DNA from: Dipteronia dyeriana
Taxonomy: Eukaryota > Streptophyta > Magnoliopsida > Sapindales > Sapindaceae
DNA length: 64,000 nucleotides
Direction: 5' to 3'
NCBI GenBank assembly: GCA_032871835.1
Contig: CM065296.1
Coordinates: 118,058,146-118,122,145 of the forward strand
The notes beneath the pieces are model-generated. The model did not search any database. It worked only from the letters and a program-made list of their open reading frames with translations, and had not been told where the DNA came from. Every line of letters begins with the position of its first letter. Position 1 is the first letter of the stretch. The translations under genes were made by a program, and so were the position numbers. This document shows positions 23,077-32,959 of this stretch, piece after piece.

Positions 23077-23078
23077 AG

Positions 23079-23090
23079 TGGTATCAGAGC
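23079..23090 (+). other. CRM-like element primer-binding site
   Basis: TGGTATCAGAGC, complementary to the 3' end of initiator tRNA-Met, starts two bases after the 5' LTR. Confidence 0.9.
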
Positions 23091-23110
23091 AAGGATTTTT
23101 GCCTTGATCG

Positions 23111-25338
23111 ATGTCAAACAACCAAGCCGAAAGAGCTAACCCTGACGACGCTGGTCGTAGGGATGACGATGTTTGGGCAGCGATTGATGAGCAATGACGA
23201 TCGATAGCGAGGTTGGAAGCCATGTTTCAGCACCTGTTGGAGCAGCGACCTAAAAAGTGCAGTTGGCTGACGGGAAGATTGTTATTTCTCGGGTATGTAG
23301 TCAGTTCGGAAGGAATAATGGTTGATGATGAAAAGGTAAGGGTCATTCGTGATTGGCCTACACCAAAGACCGTAGGAGAGGTAAGGAGTTTCCATGGTTT
23401 GACGACGTTTTACCGTCGATTTATTAGAGATTTCAGCAGTATTGTGGCTCCCATTACTGAGTGTTTAAAGAAGGGTAAATTTCAATGAGGTGAAGCAGCT
23501 GACACAGCTTTTACAGTAATTAAAGAAAAATTGTGCACTACTCTTGTTCTGGCTTTACCTAGCTTTGAGAAATTGTTCGAGGTGGAGTGTGATGCTAGTG
23601 GAATTGGGATTGGAGCAGTTTTGTCACAAAAGAAGAAACCAGTGGCATTTTTCAGTGATAAACTCAGTGATGTACACCAAAAGTGGAGTACCTATGACCA
23701 AGAATTTTATGCTATTGTCCGTGCTCTGAAGCATTGGGAGCATTGGGAGCATTATCTGATTCAACGAGAATTTATCATGTACACTGATCACCAAGATTTG
23801 AAGTATCTGAACAGTCAGAGGAGTTTAAGTAATATGCATGCTAGTTGGGCAACCTATCTGCAGAAGTTTCCTTTTATTCTGAAACACAAATCTAGGATTC
23901 TGAATAAGGTGGCAGATGTATTGAGTCGGCGCGCGAATTTACTGGTCACTATGCATCAAGAGATTGTTGGGTTTGAGTTCCTGAAAGAGTTGTATTCAGG
24001 AGATGAAGATTTCGCTGAAGTATGGGAGAAGTGTATTCGTAAACAAACAGATGAAGAATTTCATGTGATCGATAATTCTTTGTTCCACGAAAATCAATTA
24101 TGTATTCCTCGGAGTTCTTTGAGGGAGAAACTGATTCGAGAGTTGCAAGGTAGAGGTTTGAGTGGTCACTTGGGACGTGCAAGACTATCAGTGGGGTAGC
24201 GGAGAGGTATTACTGGCCTCAGTTGAAACACGACGTGGGTAATTTTGTTCGCAAGTGTTATGTTTGTCAGACTGTTAAGGGGCAAGCTCAGAATAGTGGT
24301 CTTTACATGCCTCTTCCTGTACCGAGTGCCATATGGGAGGATTTGACAACGGATTTTGTTTTAGGTCTTCCACGGACTCAACGTGGAGTAGATTCTGTGT
24401 TTGTTGTGGTTGACAGGTTCTCTAAAATGGGACATTTTATACCTTGTCGGAAGACATCGGATGCGTCACATGTTGCTCAACTGTTCTTTCGTGAGGTGGT
24501 TCGTTTACATGGAGTACCTCAGTCTATCACCTCTGACAAGGATTCGAAATTTCTTAGTCATTTTTGGGTTACTTTGTGGCGGCGGATGGATACTACTCTA
24601 AAGTTCAGTAGCACTGCGCACCCGCAGACTGATGGGCAGACTGAGAATCTGAATCGAACACTGGGAAATTTAATTCGGAGCATTTGTGGTGATAAGCCTA
24701 AACAGTGGGATGTGGCACTAGCACAAGCCGAGTTCGCATATAATAATGCAATTCATACTGCTACAGGCACATCTCCTTTTGGTTTAGTGTATCGGCAACC
24801 TCCTAAGCATGCGTTAGACCTGGCACGTCTTCCCAAGGTTGCAGGAGCAAGTGTTGCAGCCGAGAATTTGGCTGAGCAGGTCCGAGATGTTCAAGCTGAG
24901 GTGAAAGCTCGGTTGGAGGAGAAGAATGTGAAGTATAAAGCAGCAGCTGATGTCAAGAGGCGTGAGAAATTGTTTGTCGAGGGTGATCAGGTTATGATGT
25001 TTTTGCGTAAGGAAAGGTTCCCAGTTGGTTCCTATAACAAGTTGAAACCAAGGAAGTATGGGCCGTATAAGGTGATCAAGAAGATCAATGATAACGCTTA
25101 TGTGATCGACTTGCCTACTGATATGAATATCTCGTGAACTTTCAATGTAGCTGACCTATATGAGTTTCGTGATGATGTTCCGCTTTATCCAGAATATAAC
25201 TCGAGGTCGAGTTTTTCACAGGTGGGAAGGACTGATGTAGGACAACTAGCCTTGGAGTTTGAAGAAGAGTTGGATAGAAAATTGGCGAAGAAAGAAATAG
25301 GCACGGCTAAAAGAGCTGATTCGAAGAAACGGACATAA
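23111..25338 (+). pseudogene. CRM-like gag-pol remnant
   Basis: A frame opens at ATG 23111 with a gag-like N-terminus (about 45 codons, with a stop at 23195-23197). Near 23250 it passes abruptly into the end of reverse transcriptase ([13 protein letters not shown]). RNase H follows ([15 protein letters not shown] about 23582-23625, [10 protein letters not shown] about 23780-23808), interrupted by TGA 23486-23488. A frameshift near 24180 moves to the integrase frame, which has [31 protein letters not shown] and a basic C-terminal region. TGA 25135-25137 cuts it, but the frame then runs on through NVADLYEF into the 3' LTR until TAA 25336-25338, about 105 nt inside the LTR. Confidence 0.85.
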
Positions 25339-25717
25339 CTTTTAGCTCAGTTGTCCGATTGCCTATTATAATATGTTTTCGGAAAGGGATTTTGACAATC
25401 TACATTGTGGAAACCGGGTTCCCCCGTTGAGGTCGTTTGCACCCTCAAAATAGCTGATTAAGGCAGGCTATCGGGCATTTGAAGTTTTATTTTAATTTTT
25501 TAGTTTTTTCGTTTTAACTTTTATTTGTTTAGTGAGTGTCCAATTTGGTCTTTTTGCTTTTAGTTAGGATTTTCAGAGCCTATTTAAACCTCTTGTTCTT
25601 TGTTTTGAGAAATAGAATATATACTTTTTAGTCGAATTTCGAGTTCTTTCCGGTGGATTCCAGTTTTACGTTCTTAGGGTTTACGTTGATAATCCCTTTT
25701 ATTTACGTTCTGCGTCA
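25233..25717 (+). repeat. CRM-like element 3' LTR
   Basis: Second copy of the 485-bp LTR. Its first 106 bases also encode the end of the pol frame. Confidence 0.9.
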
Positions 25718-25722
25718 TTTTG

Positions 25723-26377
25723 TGATCTAATTCTGGTGTACACGGACAATTATTACCAGTTTTTTTTTTTTTTTACATAAACCAAACCAAACTAAGCCAC
25801 AAAATACAAACATGCAGACCTACCTCTACGACAAAAGATTTAATAATTTAAATGACAAGAAACATAAAATAAATATATTCATCATAACATATTAAAATAT
25901 CATTGTATATATGTATTATTAATATATTTAAATCGTAATTATTTAAATATTTATAATTTAATTTTATAATTTTCATCTCAAATCAAATTAACTTAAAATA
26001 AATTTAAATAAATAAAGATTTAAATTAAAACTAATAAAGGAAGTGTCTTTCGACGAATGAATGATAAACCAATAGCTAAAATAAAATCAAGATTAATTTA
26101 AAAAAGAAAATTAATAAAGTAAAGTTTTGCTTCAAAAATAAAAATTAATGTCCAATTACTCAAATCTACACGCTGCCCAATATTATCTTTCTCATCTTTC
26201 ACAACTCACAATTTCTCTCATGTTTCTTTCATGTTTCTCCAGCCTCTCATCTGTTACCTCTTTCTTTCAGCCCTCTCCAACCTCTCATCTCTATCATCTA
26301 CACAAAACCTCTTCAAACAAATTTTTTTAACTGAATTTTTTTCTGAACTTTTTTCAAGGGCCTCTATATCTTCCCCT
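25723..26377. other. AT-rich spacer before the tandem array
   Basis: Very AT-rich. A CT-rich stretch (about 26150-26330) yields a 60-codon frame of Ser/Phe/Leu with no sign of being a gene. Confidence 0.5.
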
Positions 26378-26903
26378 GATATTAATTGTGATTTATCTCA
26401 TACATAGTCTGTAGTTACATCGTAATCGGGATACAAATGGAAATATAAATATGAGATGCCTAACGTCATTCGTTATTTGTTAGAATATAGGATAGATACA
26501 TAAAAAGTTAAAATCATAAGATATATACATAAAAAGTTTTTTTATTAAAAAAAAAACTTTTTCTAATACAATTATTTAACTTTAATATGAATGTGACGTA
26601 ACAAAAAAAATATTAAGGAATATAGCATTGAGTTTCTAATTCTAAAAATTCTCTTAGAAATGTTGATTGTAACTTCTTATTTTTTCTCACCAATAATATT
26701 GCACCTCATTCAATTGTAAAATAAAAGATAAGAGATAATAAGATAAATGTTTGGTAAAAATTGATACATATTTGATTTAAAATAAAAAAGAAGATGATTT
26801 TATATATCTATTTATATACATATATATATATATATATCTATTTTTTTTCTAGATATCTATTTATCTATTTTGAATTATCAATCAAATGTAGTATTAGCTT
26901 CTT

Positions 26904-27067
26904 ATGATACATTATTTAAATATGAAAAATTAAGTTCTGGTGATATAACACGGGGTCTTCCAAAAGTAGAACAAGTGTTATAAGTGCGTTTGATTGATTC
27001 AATATCAATGAACCCAGAAAAAAGAGTTGAGGGTTGAAACGCGTATATAACAAGAATTTTTGGAATT
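26904..27067 (+). pseudogene. Plastid rpoC2-like fragment, unit 1
   Basis: Reading GLPKVEQV then a stop then VRLIDSISMN, as in the beta'' subunit of plastid RNA polymerase. The stop replaces a glutamate codon (TTATAA where plastids have a leucine-glutamate pair). Confidence 0.8.
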
Positions 27068-27577
27068 AATGATATTAATGATGATTTATCTCATACATCA
27101 CATGTAACGTGGACCTATAGTTACATCGTAATCGGGGTACAAATGAAAATATAAATGTGAGATGTTTAACATCACTCGTTACTCGTTAGAGTAGATAAAA
27201 AGTTAAAAGCATAGGATAGATAGATAAAAAGTATTAAAAAAAAACTTTTTTTGATGCAATTATTTAACTTTAATATGAAGGTGACGTGATAAAAAAACAT
27301 TAAAGAATATAGGGTTGAGTATCTAATTCTAAAAATTCTCTTATAAATGCCGATTATAATTTCTTATTTTTTCCACCAATAAGATTACACCTCATTCAAT
27401 TGTAAAATAAAAGATAATAGATAATAAGATAAATGTTTGTTAAAAATGGATACATATTTGATTTAAAATAAAAGAGGAGATAATTTTATATATCTATTTT
27501 TTCTATATCTCTATTTTTTGTATAGATATCTACTTATCTATTTTGAATTATCAATCGAATATAGTATTAGTTTATAG

Positions 27578-27740
27578 TGATACATTATTTAAATATGAAA
27601 AATCAAGATTTGGTTATATAACACATGGTCTTCCAAAAGTAGAACAAGTGTAATAAGTGTGTTCGATTGATTCAATATCAATAAACCCAGAAAAAAAAGT
27701 TAAGGGTTGGAACGTGCGTATAACAATAATTCTTGGAATT
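27578..27740 (+). pseudogene. Plastid rpoC2-like fragment, unit 2
   Basis: The same block as unit 1, with GTGTAATAAG at the shared stop position and a few private changes (GGTTATATAACACATGGTC). Confidence 0.8.
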
Positions 27741-28275
27741 AATGATATTAATGATGACTTATCTCATGCATCACATGTAACGTGGGGCTATAGTTACATC
27801 GTAATCGGGATATAAATAGGAATATAAATATGAGATGTCTAACATCACTCGTTACTCGTTGAAGCATAAGATATATAGATAAAAAGTTAAAAGCATAGGT
27901 TAGATAGATAGATAAAAAGTTTTTTTTTTTAAATTATGTGATGCAATTATTTAACTTTAATATGAAAGTGACGTGACAAAACAAAAAAATATATATATTA
28001 AAGAATATAGCGTTTAGTATCTAATTCTAAAATTTCTCTTAGAAATGTTGATTATAATTTCTTATTTTTTCCACCAAAAGATTACACATCATTTGATTGT
28101 AAAATAAAAGATAAGAGATAATAAGATAAATGTTTAGTAAAAACAGATACATATTTGATTTAAAATAAAAGAGGAGATGATTTTATATATCTATTTTTTT
28201 CTATATCTCTATTTTTTTTATAGATATATATTTTTATATTTTGAATTATCAATAGAATATAATATTAGCTTCTTA

Positions 28276-28437
28276 TGATACATTATTTAAATATGAAAAA
28301 TCAAGATCCGGTGATATAACACAAGGTCTTCCAAAAGTAGAACAAGTGTTATAAGTGCGTTCGATTGATTCAATATCAATGAACCCAGAAAAAAGAGTTT
28401 AGGGTTGGAACCCGTATATAACAAGAATTCTTGGAAG
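28276..28437 (+). pseudogene. Plastid rpoC2-like fragment, unit 3
   Basis: Closest by eye to the expected plastid sequence (TCAAGATCCGGTGATATAAC), with the shared stop. Confidence 0.8.
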
Positions 28438-28935
28438 TAATGATATTAATAATGATTTATCTCATACATCACATGTAACGTGGGCCTATAGTTACATCGT
28501 AATCGGGATACAAATGGAAATATAAATGTGAGATGTCTAACATCACCCGTTACTCGTTAGAGCATAAGATAGATAGATAAAAAGTAAAAATAAAAAATAA
28601 AAAAATCTGATGCAATTATTTAATTTTAATATGAAGGTGACATGACAAAAAAAATATTAAAGAATATGACTTTGAGTTTCTAATTCTAAAAATTCTCTTA
28701 GAAATGCTGATTATAATTTATTATTTTTCCCCACCAATAAGATTACATCCCATTCAATTGTTAAATAAAAGATAAAGAGATAATAAAATAAATGTTTAGT
28801 AAAAATTGATACATATTTGATTTAAAATAAAAGAGGAGATGATTCTATATAACTATTTTTTCTATATCTCTTTTTTTTTTCTAGATATATATTTATCTAT
28901 TTTGAATTATCAATCGAATAAGTATTAACTTCTTA

Positions 28936-29099
28936 TGATACATTATTTAAATATGAAAAATCAAGATTTTGTGATATAATACAAGGTCTTCCAAAAGTAG
29001 AATAAGTGTTATAAGTGTGTTCGATTGATTTAATATCAATGAATCCAGAAAAAAGAGTTGAGGGTTGGAACACGCGTATAACAAGAATTCTTGGAATTA
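28936..29099 (+). pseudogene. Plastid rpoC2-like fragment, unit 4
   Basis: Last unit, with the shared stop and ending AACAAGAATTCTTGGAATTA. The array ends one base later. Confidence 0.8.
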
Positions 29100-29100
29100 A

Positions 29101-29525
29101 GAGGAAAAATAAATACATATTTGATTTTAGATAATTACACTAGAGATGAGAATGTATATTTCTTAAAAAAAATTGACAAAGTGAATCCATATTCAATATA
29201 TATGTTGACGTGTTATTAGTTAGAAACTTAAAAAAAACATGTTTGCATTATAGATGCTCTTCGTAAAACTATTTAATTTTTAATTTATATTTTTTTGTAT
29301 GATTTCTTATAAGAGAGGCATTTTCAATCATTTGACATAATCCATTGTATTGGATTGAATTATACTTTTTTATTCTTCTACAATCCTATATTCGATGATA
29401 TTTCATATTATGATGTATTAACTAATACAACTTCTCAACTCTATATTAGCTTATACAACATCCATCCACCGTGTTAGACCGGTCGAAATGGGTTAATTAA
29501 TACAATGCAGTGAACTATACGAAAT
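29101..29525. other. Spacer between the tandem array and the SINE
   Basis: AT-rich. No gene or repeat recognised. Confidence 0.5.
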
Positions 29526-29540
29526 AAAACTTGAAAGACA

Positions 29541-29756
29541 CCAATCATATGTTGGTGTGAATGGTTCAACACTCTCATCCTTTAAGCAATATCGTGGATT
29601 CAACCTCCATTGTAAACGGAGTTATACATATTGAGAGTACTTTACTCTTTAGTGGACCGATCCGATACGAGTTTGAATTAATCAAGGTATTGTCAGGACT
29701 GATTGTACCGTATAATGGATCCATCCCGAAACCGGATGGTTTACAACAAAAAAAAA
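29541..29756 (+). mobile_element. SINE with poly(A) tail and target duplications
   Basis: A 216-bp insert ends in a run of A's and is flanked by perfect 15-bp direct repeats AAAACTTGAAAGACA (29526-29540 and 29757-29771). Near its 5' end GTGTGAATGGTTC and GTGGATTCAACC, about 35 bp apart, resemble the A and B boxes of a tRNA-derived promoter. Family not identified. Confidence 0.75.
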
Positions 29757-29933
29757 AAAACTTGAAAGACAATTTAAACGCGTGACTCACTGACCCTTCC
29801 ACGCAAGGTTTTCTCCGTATAGTTTGTCTTTTGTTTGACTTTAATAAAAGGTTTCCTGATGATAGAATTTCCATCGGCAGTTCGGCACATCTTTTTTGAC
29901 TAAAAGGTATGGGCTGGAGGCCTGAATTCATAT

Positions 29934-30728
29934 ATGGGCTGGAGGACCCATTATGTCAGTCGGGTTGTCGGGTTTGGTGGCTGAATGTTGAATAAGGAAC
30001 TCTCCTCGTGGAATCCGCGAGTGGAAAGAGAAGTAAAAAAGAGGGAAGGAAGAGGAAAAAAAAAAAAAACAAGAAAGAAAGAAATAGCCGGCCCGCGATA
30101 ACAGATCCGTACGTTTAGCGTCAAAGAGAAATACTAAGTTAAGCAGGCTGAGAGAAACCGGCGGGATATCGAGAATCCGCTGAAATCCGAGAGAAAACGA
30201 CGAGAAGTTTTGGAAAATCCGATGAGGTGAGAAATTCGGCAAACGGCGAGATATTCCCGTGGTCGGAGAGATAGAGAAATAACGGGAAGGAAACCGCACG
30301 GAAAATCGATTCCGTCATTTCTGGACGCGAACCACTGGCTACGCGGTTTCGCGCAAGAAGAGAGGTGAGGTTATTTTTGTTTACTGATTTTATTTCTTAT
30401 TTTGATCGAATTGTGTTGTATATTTGTGTTTTATTGCATACTGTCACTGCCAATCGTGATTTATGGGTCACTGTGTTAGCCGATTTTGTATTTATTGGTC
30501 ACTATTATGCTGTTGCTACTGTTTTTGAAATTTGCTGTTTGCTGGTTCTGGTTGTGGTTGATAATTGTTCCCTGCATTCGTTGTTTTTGTTGTTGATTTG
30601 TGGTACATTTCGTGTGCCAATTGAAGAATGGTTTTAATGTGACATGATGAAGTTTCATTGAGGATATTCTTTTGCTTTTTCATTTTTCTAGTGTGGATGG
30701 TTTTGATTGTTCATTTAATGAACTCTCT
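29934..30728 (+). repeat. Distal copy of the RING-gene 5' region
   Basis: About 800 bp matching 31966-32692. Shared blocks include GGACCCATT, AGGAACTCTCC/AGGAGCTCTCC, GTGCCAATTGAAGAATGGTTT and GGTTTTGATTGTTCATTTAATGA. It contains possible splice donors GATGAG|GTGAGA (after 30226) and AGAGAG|GTGAGG (after 30364), so it could be an alternative first exon of the RING gene. No coding frame is supported. Confidence 0.75.
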
Positions 30729-31965
30729 AAAAATAGACACTATTCATAAAGAGAGTAAAAGATGCGTTTTCATTTCTCTAGTCCCCATTTTTGAACATGT
30801 GTCACCTAGGAATTCATGGCATATTTTCACGAATGGTTGTGTAAAATATGCCGTTGATAAATGGATAAGCCTTTTCTGTTATACTTCAGAGTTTTTTTGG
30901 TATTGCTGTGTATCTTTCTTGTGGACTCACTCCCTTGTCCTAACAATCGTCAAGAGAGAACAAAACTTAACCAAAAGCATATTGTTGATTCAATTTAATG
31001 TGTTTCTAAAAACAGATTCATTTTGTTTTGGCTTACATTCTTTTGAATTCATAATTAGATAATGCAGTACATCCATTTAGAATCATTGTCAAATCCTAGA
31101 TGAAGAACAATGTTAGAAACGATGTCAACACAATAAGAACAGAATGGGATAGCAGATAAGAGAAGCAACTTTAACTATAAATTATGCATTTCAAAAGCAA
31201 CTAAAACTGTCACTGCTTAGGATATCGTTACACAGTAAAAGGCCAAAACAATGATAGGAACAGACTATTATTATCTTACCAGATCAACTGTCCAATCATT
31301 TGCAAAATTTAATTAATCGCCCAAATCTGAAAAAAAAAAAAGATTTAGGTGATCATATTAGAAAATTTAACAAATGAAGTACAGTTTTTCCCCAAAAGAG
31401 AGGTTAAAAATGCTCCAAACCTGCAATTTGTTGTCCACTAAAATGGAGTTATTTCAAATGGTTTAATCTTATTCGTTAGTCGTTATCAACAACAAACAAA
31501 GCGTACAAGCACATAAGCTTTCATTGGTTGCTACTTGCTATAAATTCAGATTTAATGTCTCTTTTTCAAATTCATTAGTGACAAAACATAATGTGAACAG
31601 CAAATATATAATTACACTTTAGCAGCTAACAATACACAGATATATTATATAATGAATTCTATAGAGTCAAAACTCGTATTATAAGGAGAGATTACCTTTA
31701 ATTGAAATTTGATAAAGAAAAGTAGGTGAAATGGTACTGCAAACTGTATAGGGTTAAGGGTTTCTTGCTAAACTCTCTTGGTTCCAAAGTCCATGTTCCA
31801 CCATATCATATCCATGTCTTTATAAGCAGAAGAGTTGACTTTCACTTGATTATCACTTATCAGAATAATACGGTGAAATGGCTTTGCATACCAAATTTGA
31901 CGAATCATGCTATTTAGACCCTGCTACCATTCTTACAAAACCTCAGTTTCCAATAGGACTCACCT
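30729..31965. other. Spacer between the two 5'-region copies
   Basis: About 1.2 kb of AT-rich sequence without recognised genes. If the distal first exon is used, this would be intron. Confidence 0.45.
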
Positions 31966-32692
31966 TTGGGCCAGAGGACCCATTGTGGCACTCGGTTTTC
32001 TTGGGTGGCTGGCTGAAAAGGAGCTCTCCTTGTGGAATCCACCAGGCGGCCAGAGGAAAGAGAAGTATAAAAAGAGTGAAGATAGATATCGAGGAAGAGA
32101 GAATAGCCAACCTGCGGCTACAGATCTGACTATCCTCGAGAGAAATAGTGAGTCGATCTGAGAGAGAAACCAGTGAGATGTAGAGAATCCGGCAAGAAGA
32201 TAGAATTTGTAGAAATCCTGGTGGTAGGAGAGAACGGCGAGAAGATAGGGAAAATCCGAAAAGGTGAGAAATTTGGTGAAACAATGAGTGATTCCTGTGG
32301 TCGGTTGTTGGTCATTGTGATATTCGATTTTATAGTTATCGGCCACTATCATGCTGTTACCACTGCATTTGAATTTTTTTTGTTAGCTGGTTGTCAGTGG
32401 TAATTGTTGCTACCATTATTGTCTATTATAATTGTCTGCTGACCTCATTGTCTTTGCTGTTGATTTGTGGTCAAGTGTTATTGTAATACACGTATGCAGT
32501 CATTGTTATTTTCCAATTTGTGGTACTGTTTATTGCTGCTGCTGTTTGTGGCCATAAGTTTATTTCACTTGTGGTTGCTTGTGCCAATTGAAGAATGGTT
32601 TCAATGTGTCATGATAAAATTTCACCGAGGATATTGCAATCTCTATGTTTTTTAGTGTGGAGGGTTTTGATTGTTCATTTAATGAGCTTTCT
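31966..32692 (+). repeat. Proximal copy of the RING-gene 5' region (5' UTR exon and intron start)
   Basis: The second copy ends about 270 bp before the coding exon. The donor AAAAG|GTGAGA ends a probable untranslated exon at 32263; the acceptor is TTTTTGCAG at 32916-32924. Purine-rich GAGAGA text before the donor fits a plant 5' UTR. Confidence 0.7.
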
Positions 32693-32959
32693 ATATGCAT
32701 CTGCCTTTTTCAGGAAATATTAGCAATATAACTGTTTGCTTGAAGATTTGATCTGAGGTTTCTTTGGTTGGTTGTTAGTTTAAGTTGTTTATGCATTTTC
32801 TTTTCTCTTAGACCAATGAAATTTGAAAATCTTATGTTCTATTGTTTTCTTTTCAACAAGAAATATTAGAAGCTTACCTTTAGCTAGCGCTTTGTCTTTG
32901 GGGTGAGAAATATTGTTTTTGCAGGCCCTTGAGATAGTCATTTCTGTATATGAGTGATT

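Larger units (their letters stand above)
22592..25717 (+). mobile_element. CRM-like Ty3/gypsy retrotransposon with internal deletion
   Basis: Two 485-bp LTRs, the 5-bp target duplication TTTTG (22587-22591 and 25718-25722), a tRNA-Met primer site and a purine-rich tract before the 3' LTR (about 25219-25232) define a 3.1 kb element. Pol motifs such as [13 protein letters not shown] and [19 protein letters not shown] fit the CRM chromovirus lineage. The pol frame runs into the 3' LTR, a feature reported for centromeric retrotransposons. Most of gag, all of protease and most of reverse transcriptase are deleted. The LTRs differ at about 26 of 485 positions counted by eye (about 5%). Confidence 0.85.
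26378..29100. repeat. Four-unit tandem repeat of about 680 bp containing plastid rpoC2-like DNA
   Basis: Units run approximately 26378-27070, 27071-27743, 27744-28441 and 28442-29100. Each starts GATATTAAT, then ATTTATCTCATACAT, then ACATCGTAATCGGG, then a long AT-rich middle (CTCATTCAATTGTAAAATAA, or close variants), and ends with a block of about 160 bp that reads like part of plastid rpoC2. Units differ by scattered substitutions and short A/T-run indels. No frame is open across a unit. The non-plastid part is not recognised. Confidence 0.9.

Noticed and set aside
26148..26330. 60-codon Ser/Phe/Leu-rich frame
   Set aside because: Low-complexity CT-rich sequence with no family match. Likely chance.
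29928..30299. 123-codon minus-strand frame
   Set aside because: It is antisense to the purine-rich 5' UTR of the RING gene, and the frame reflects GA-rich composition.
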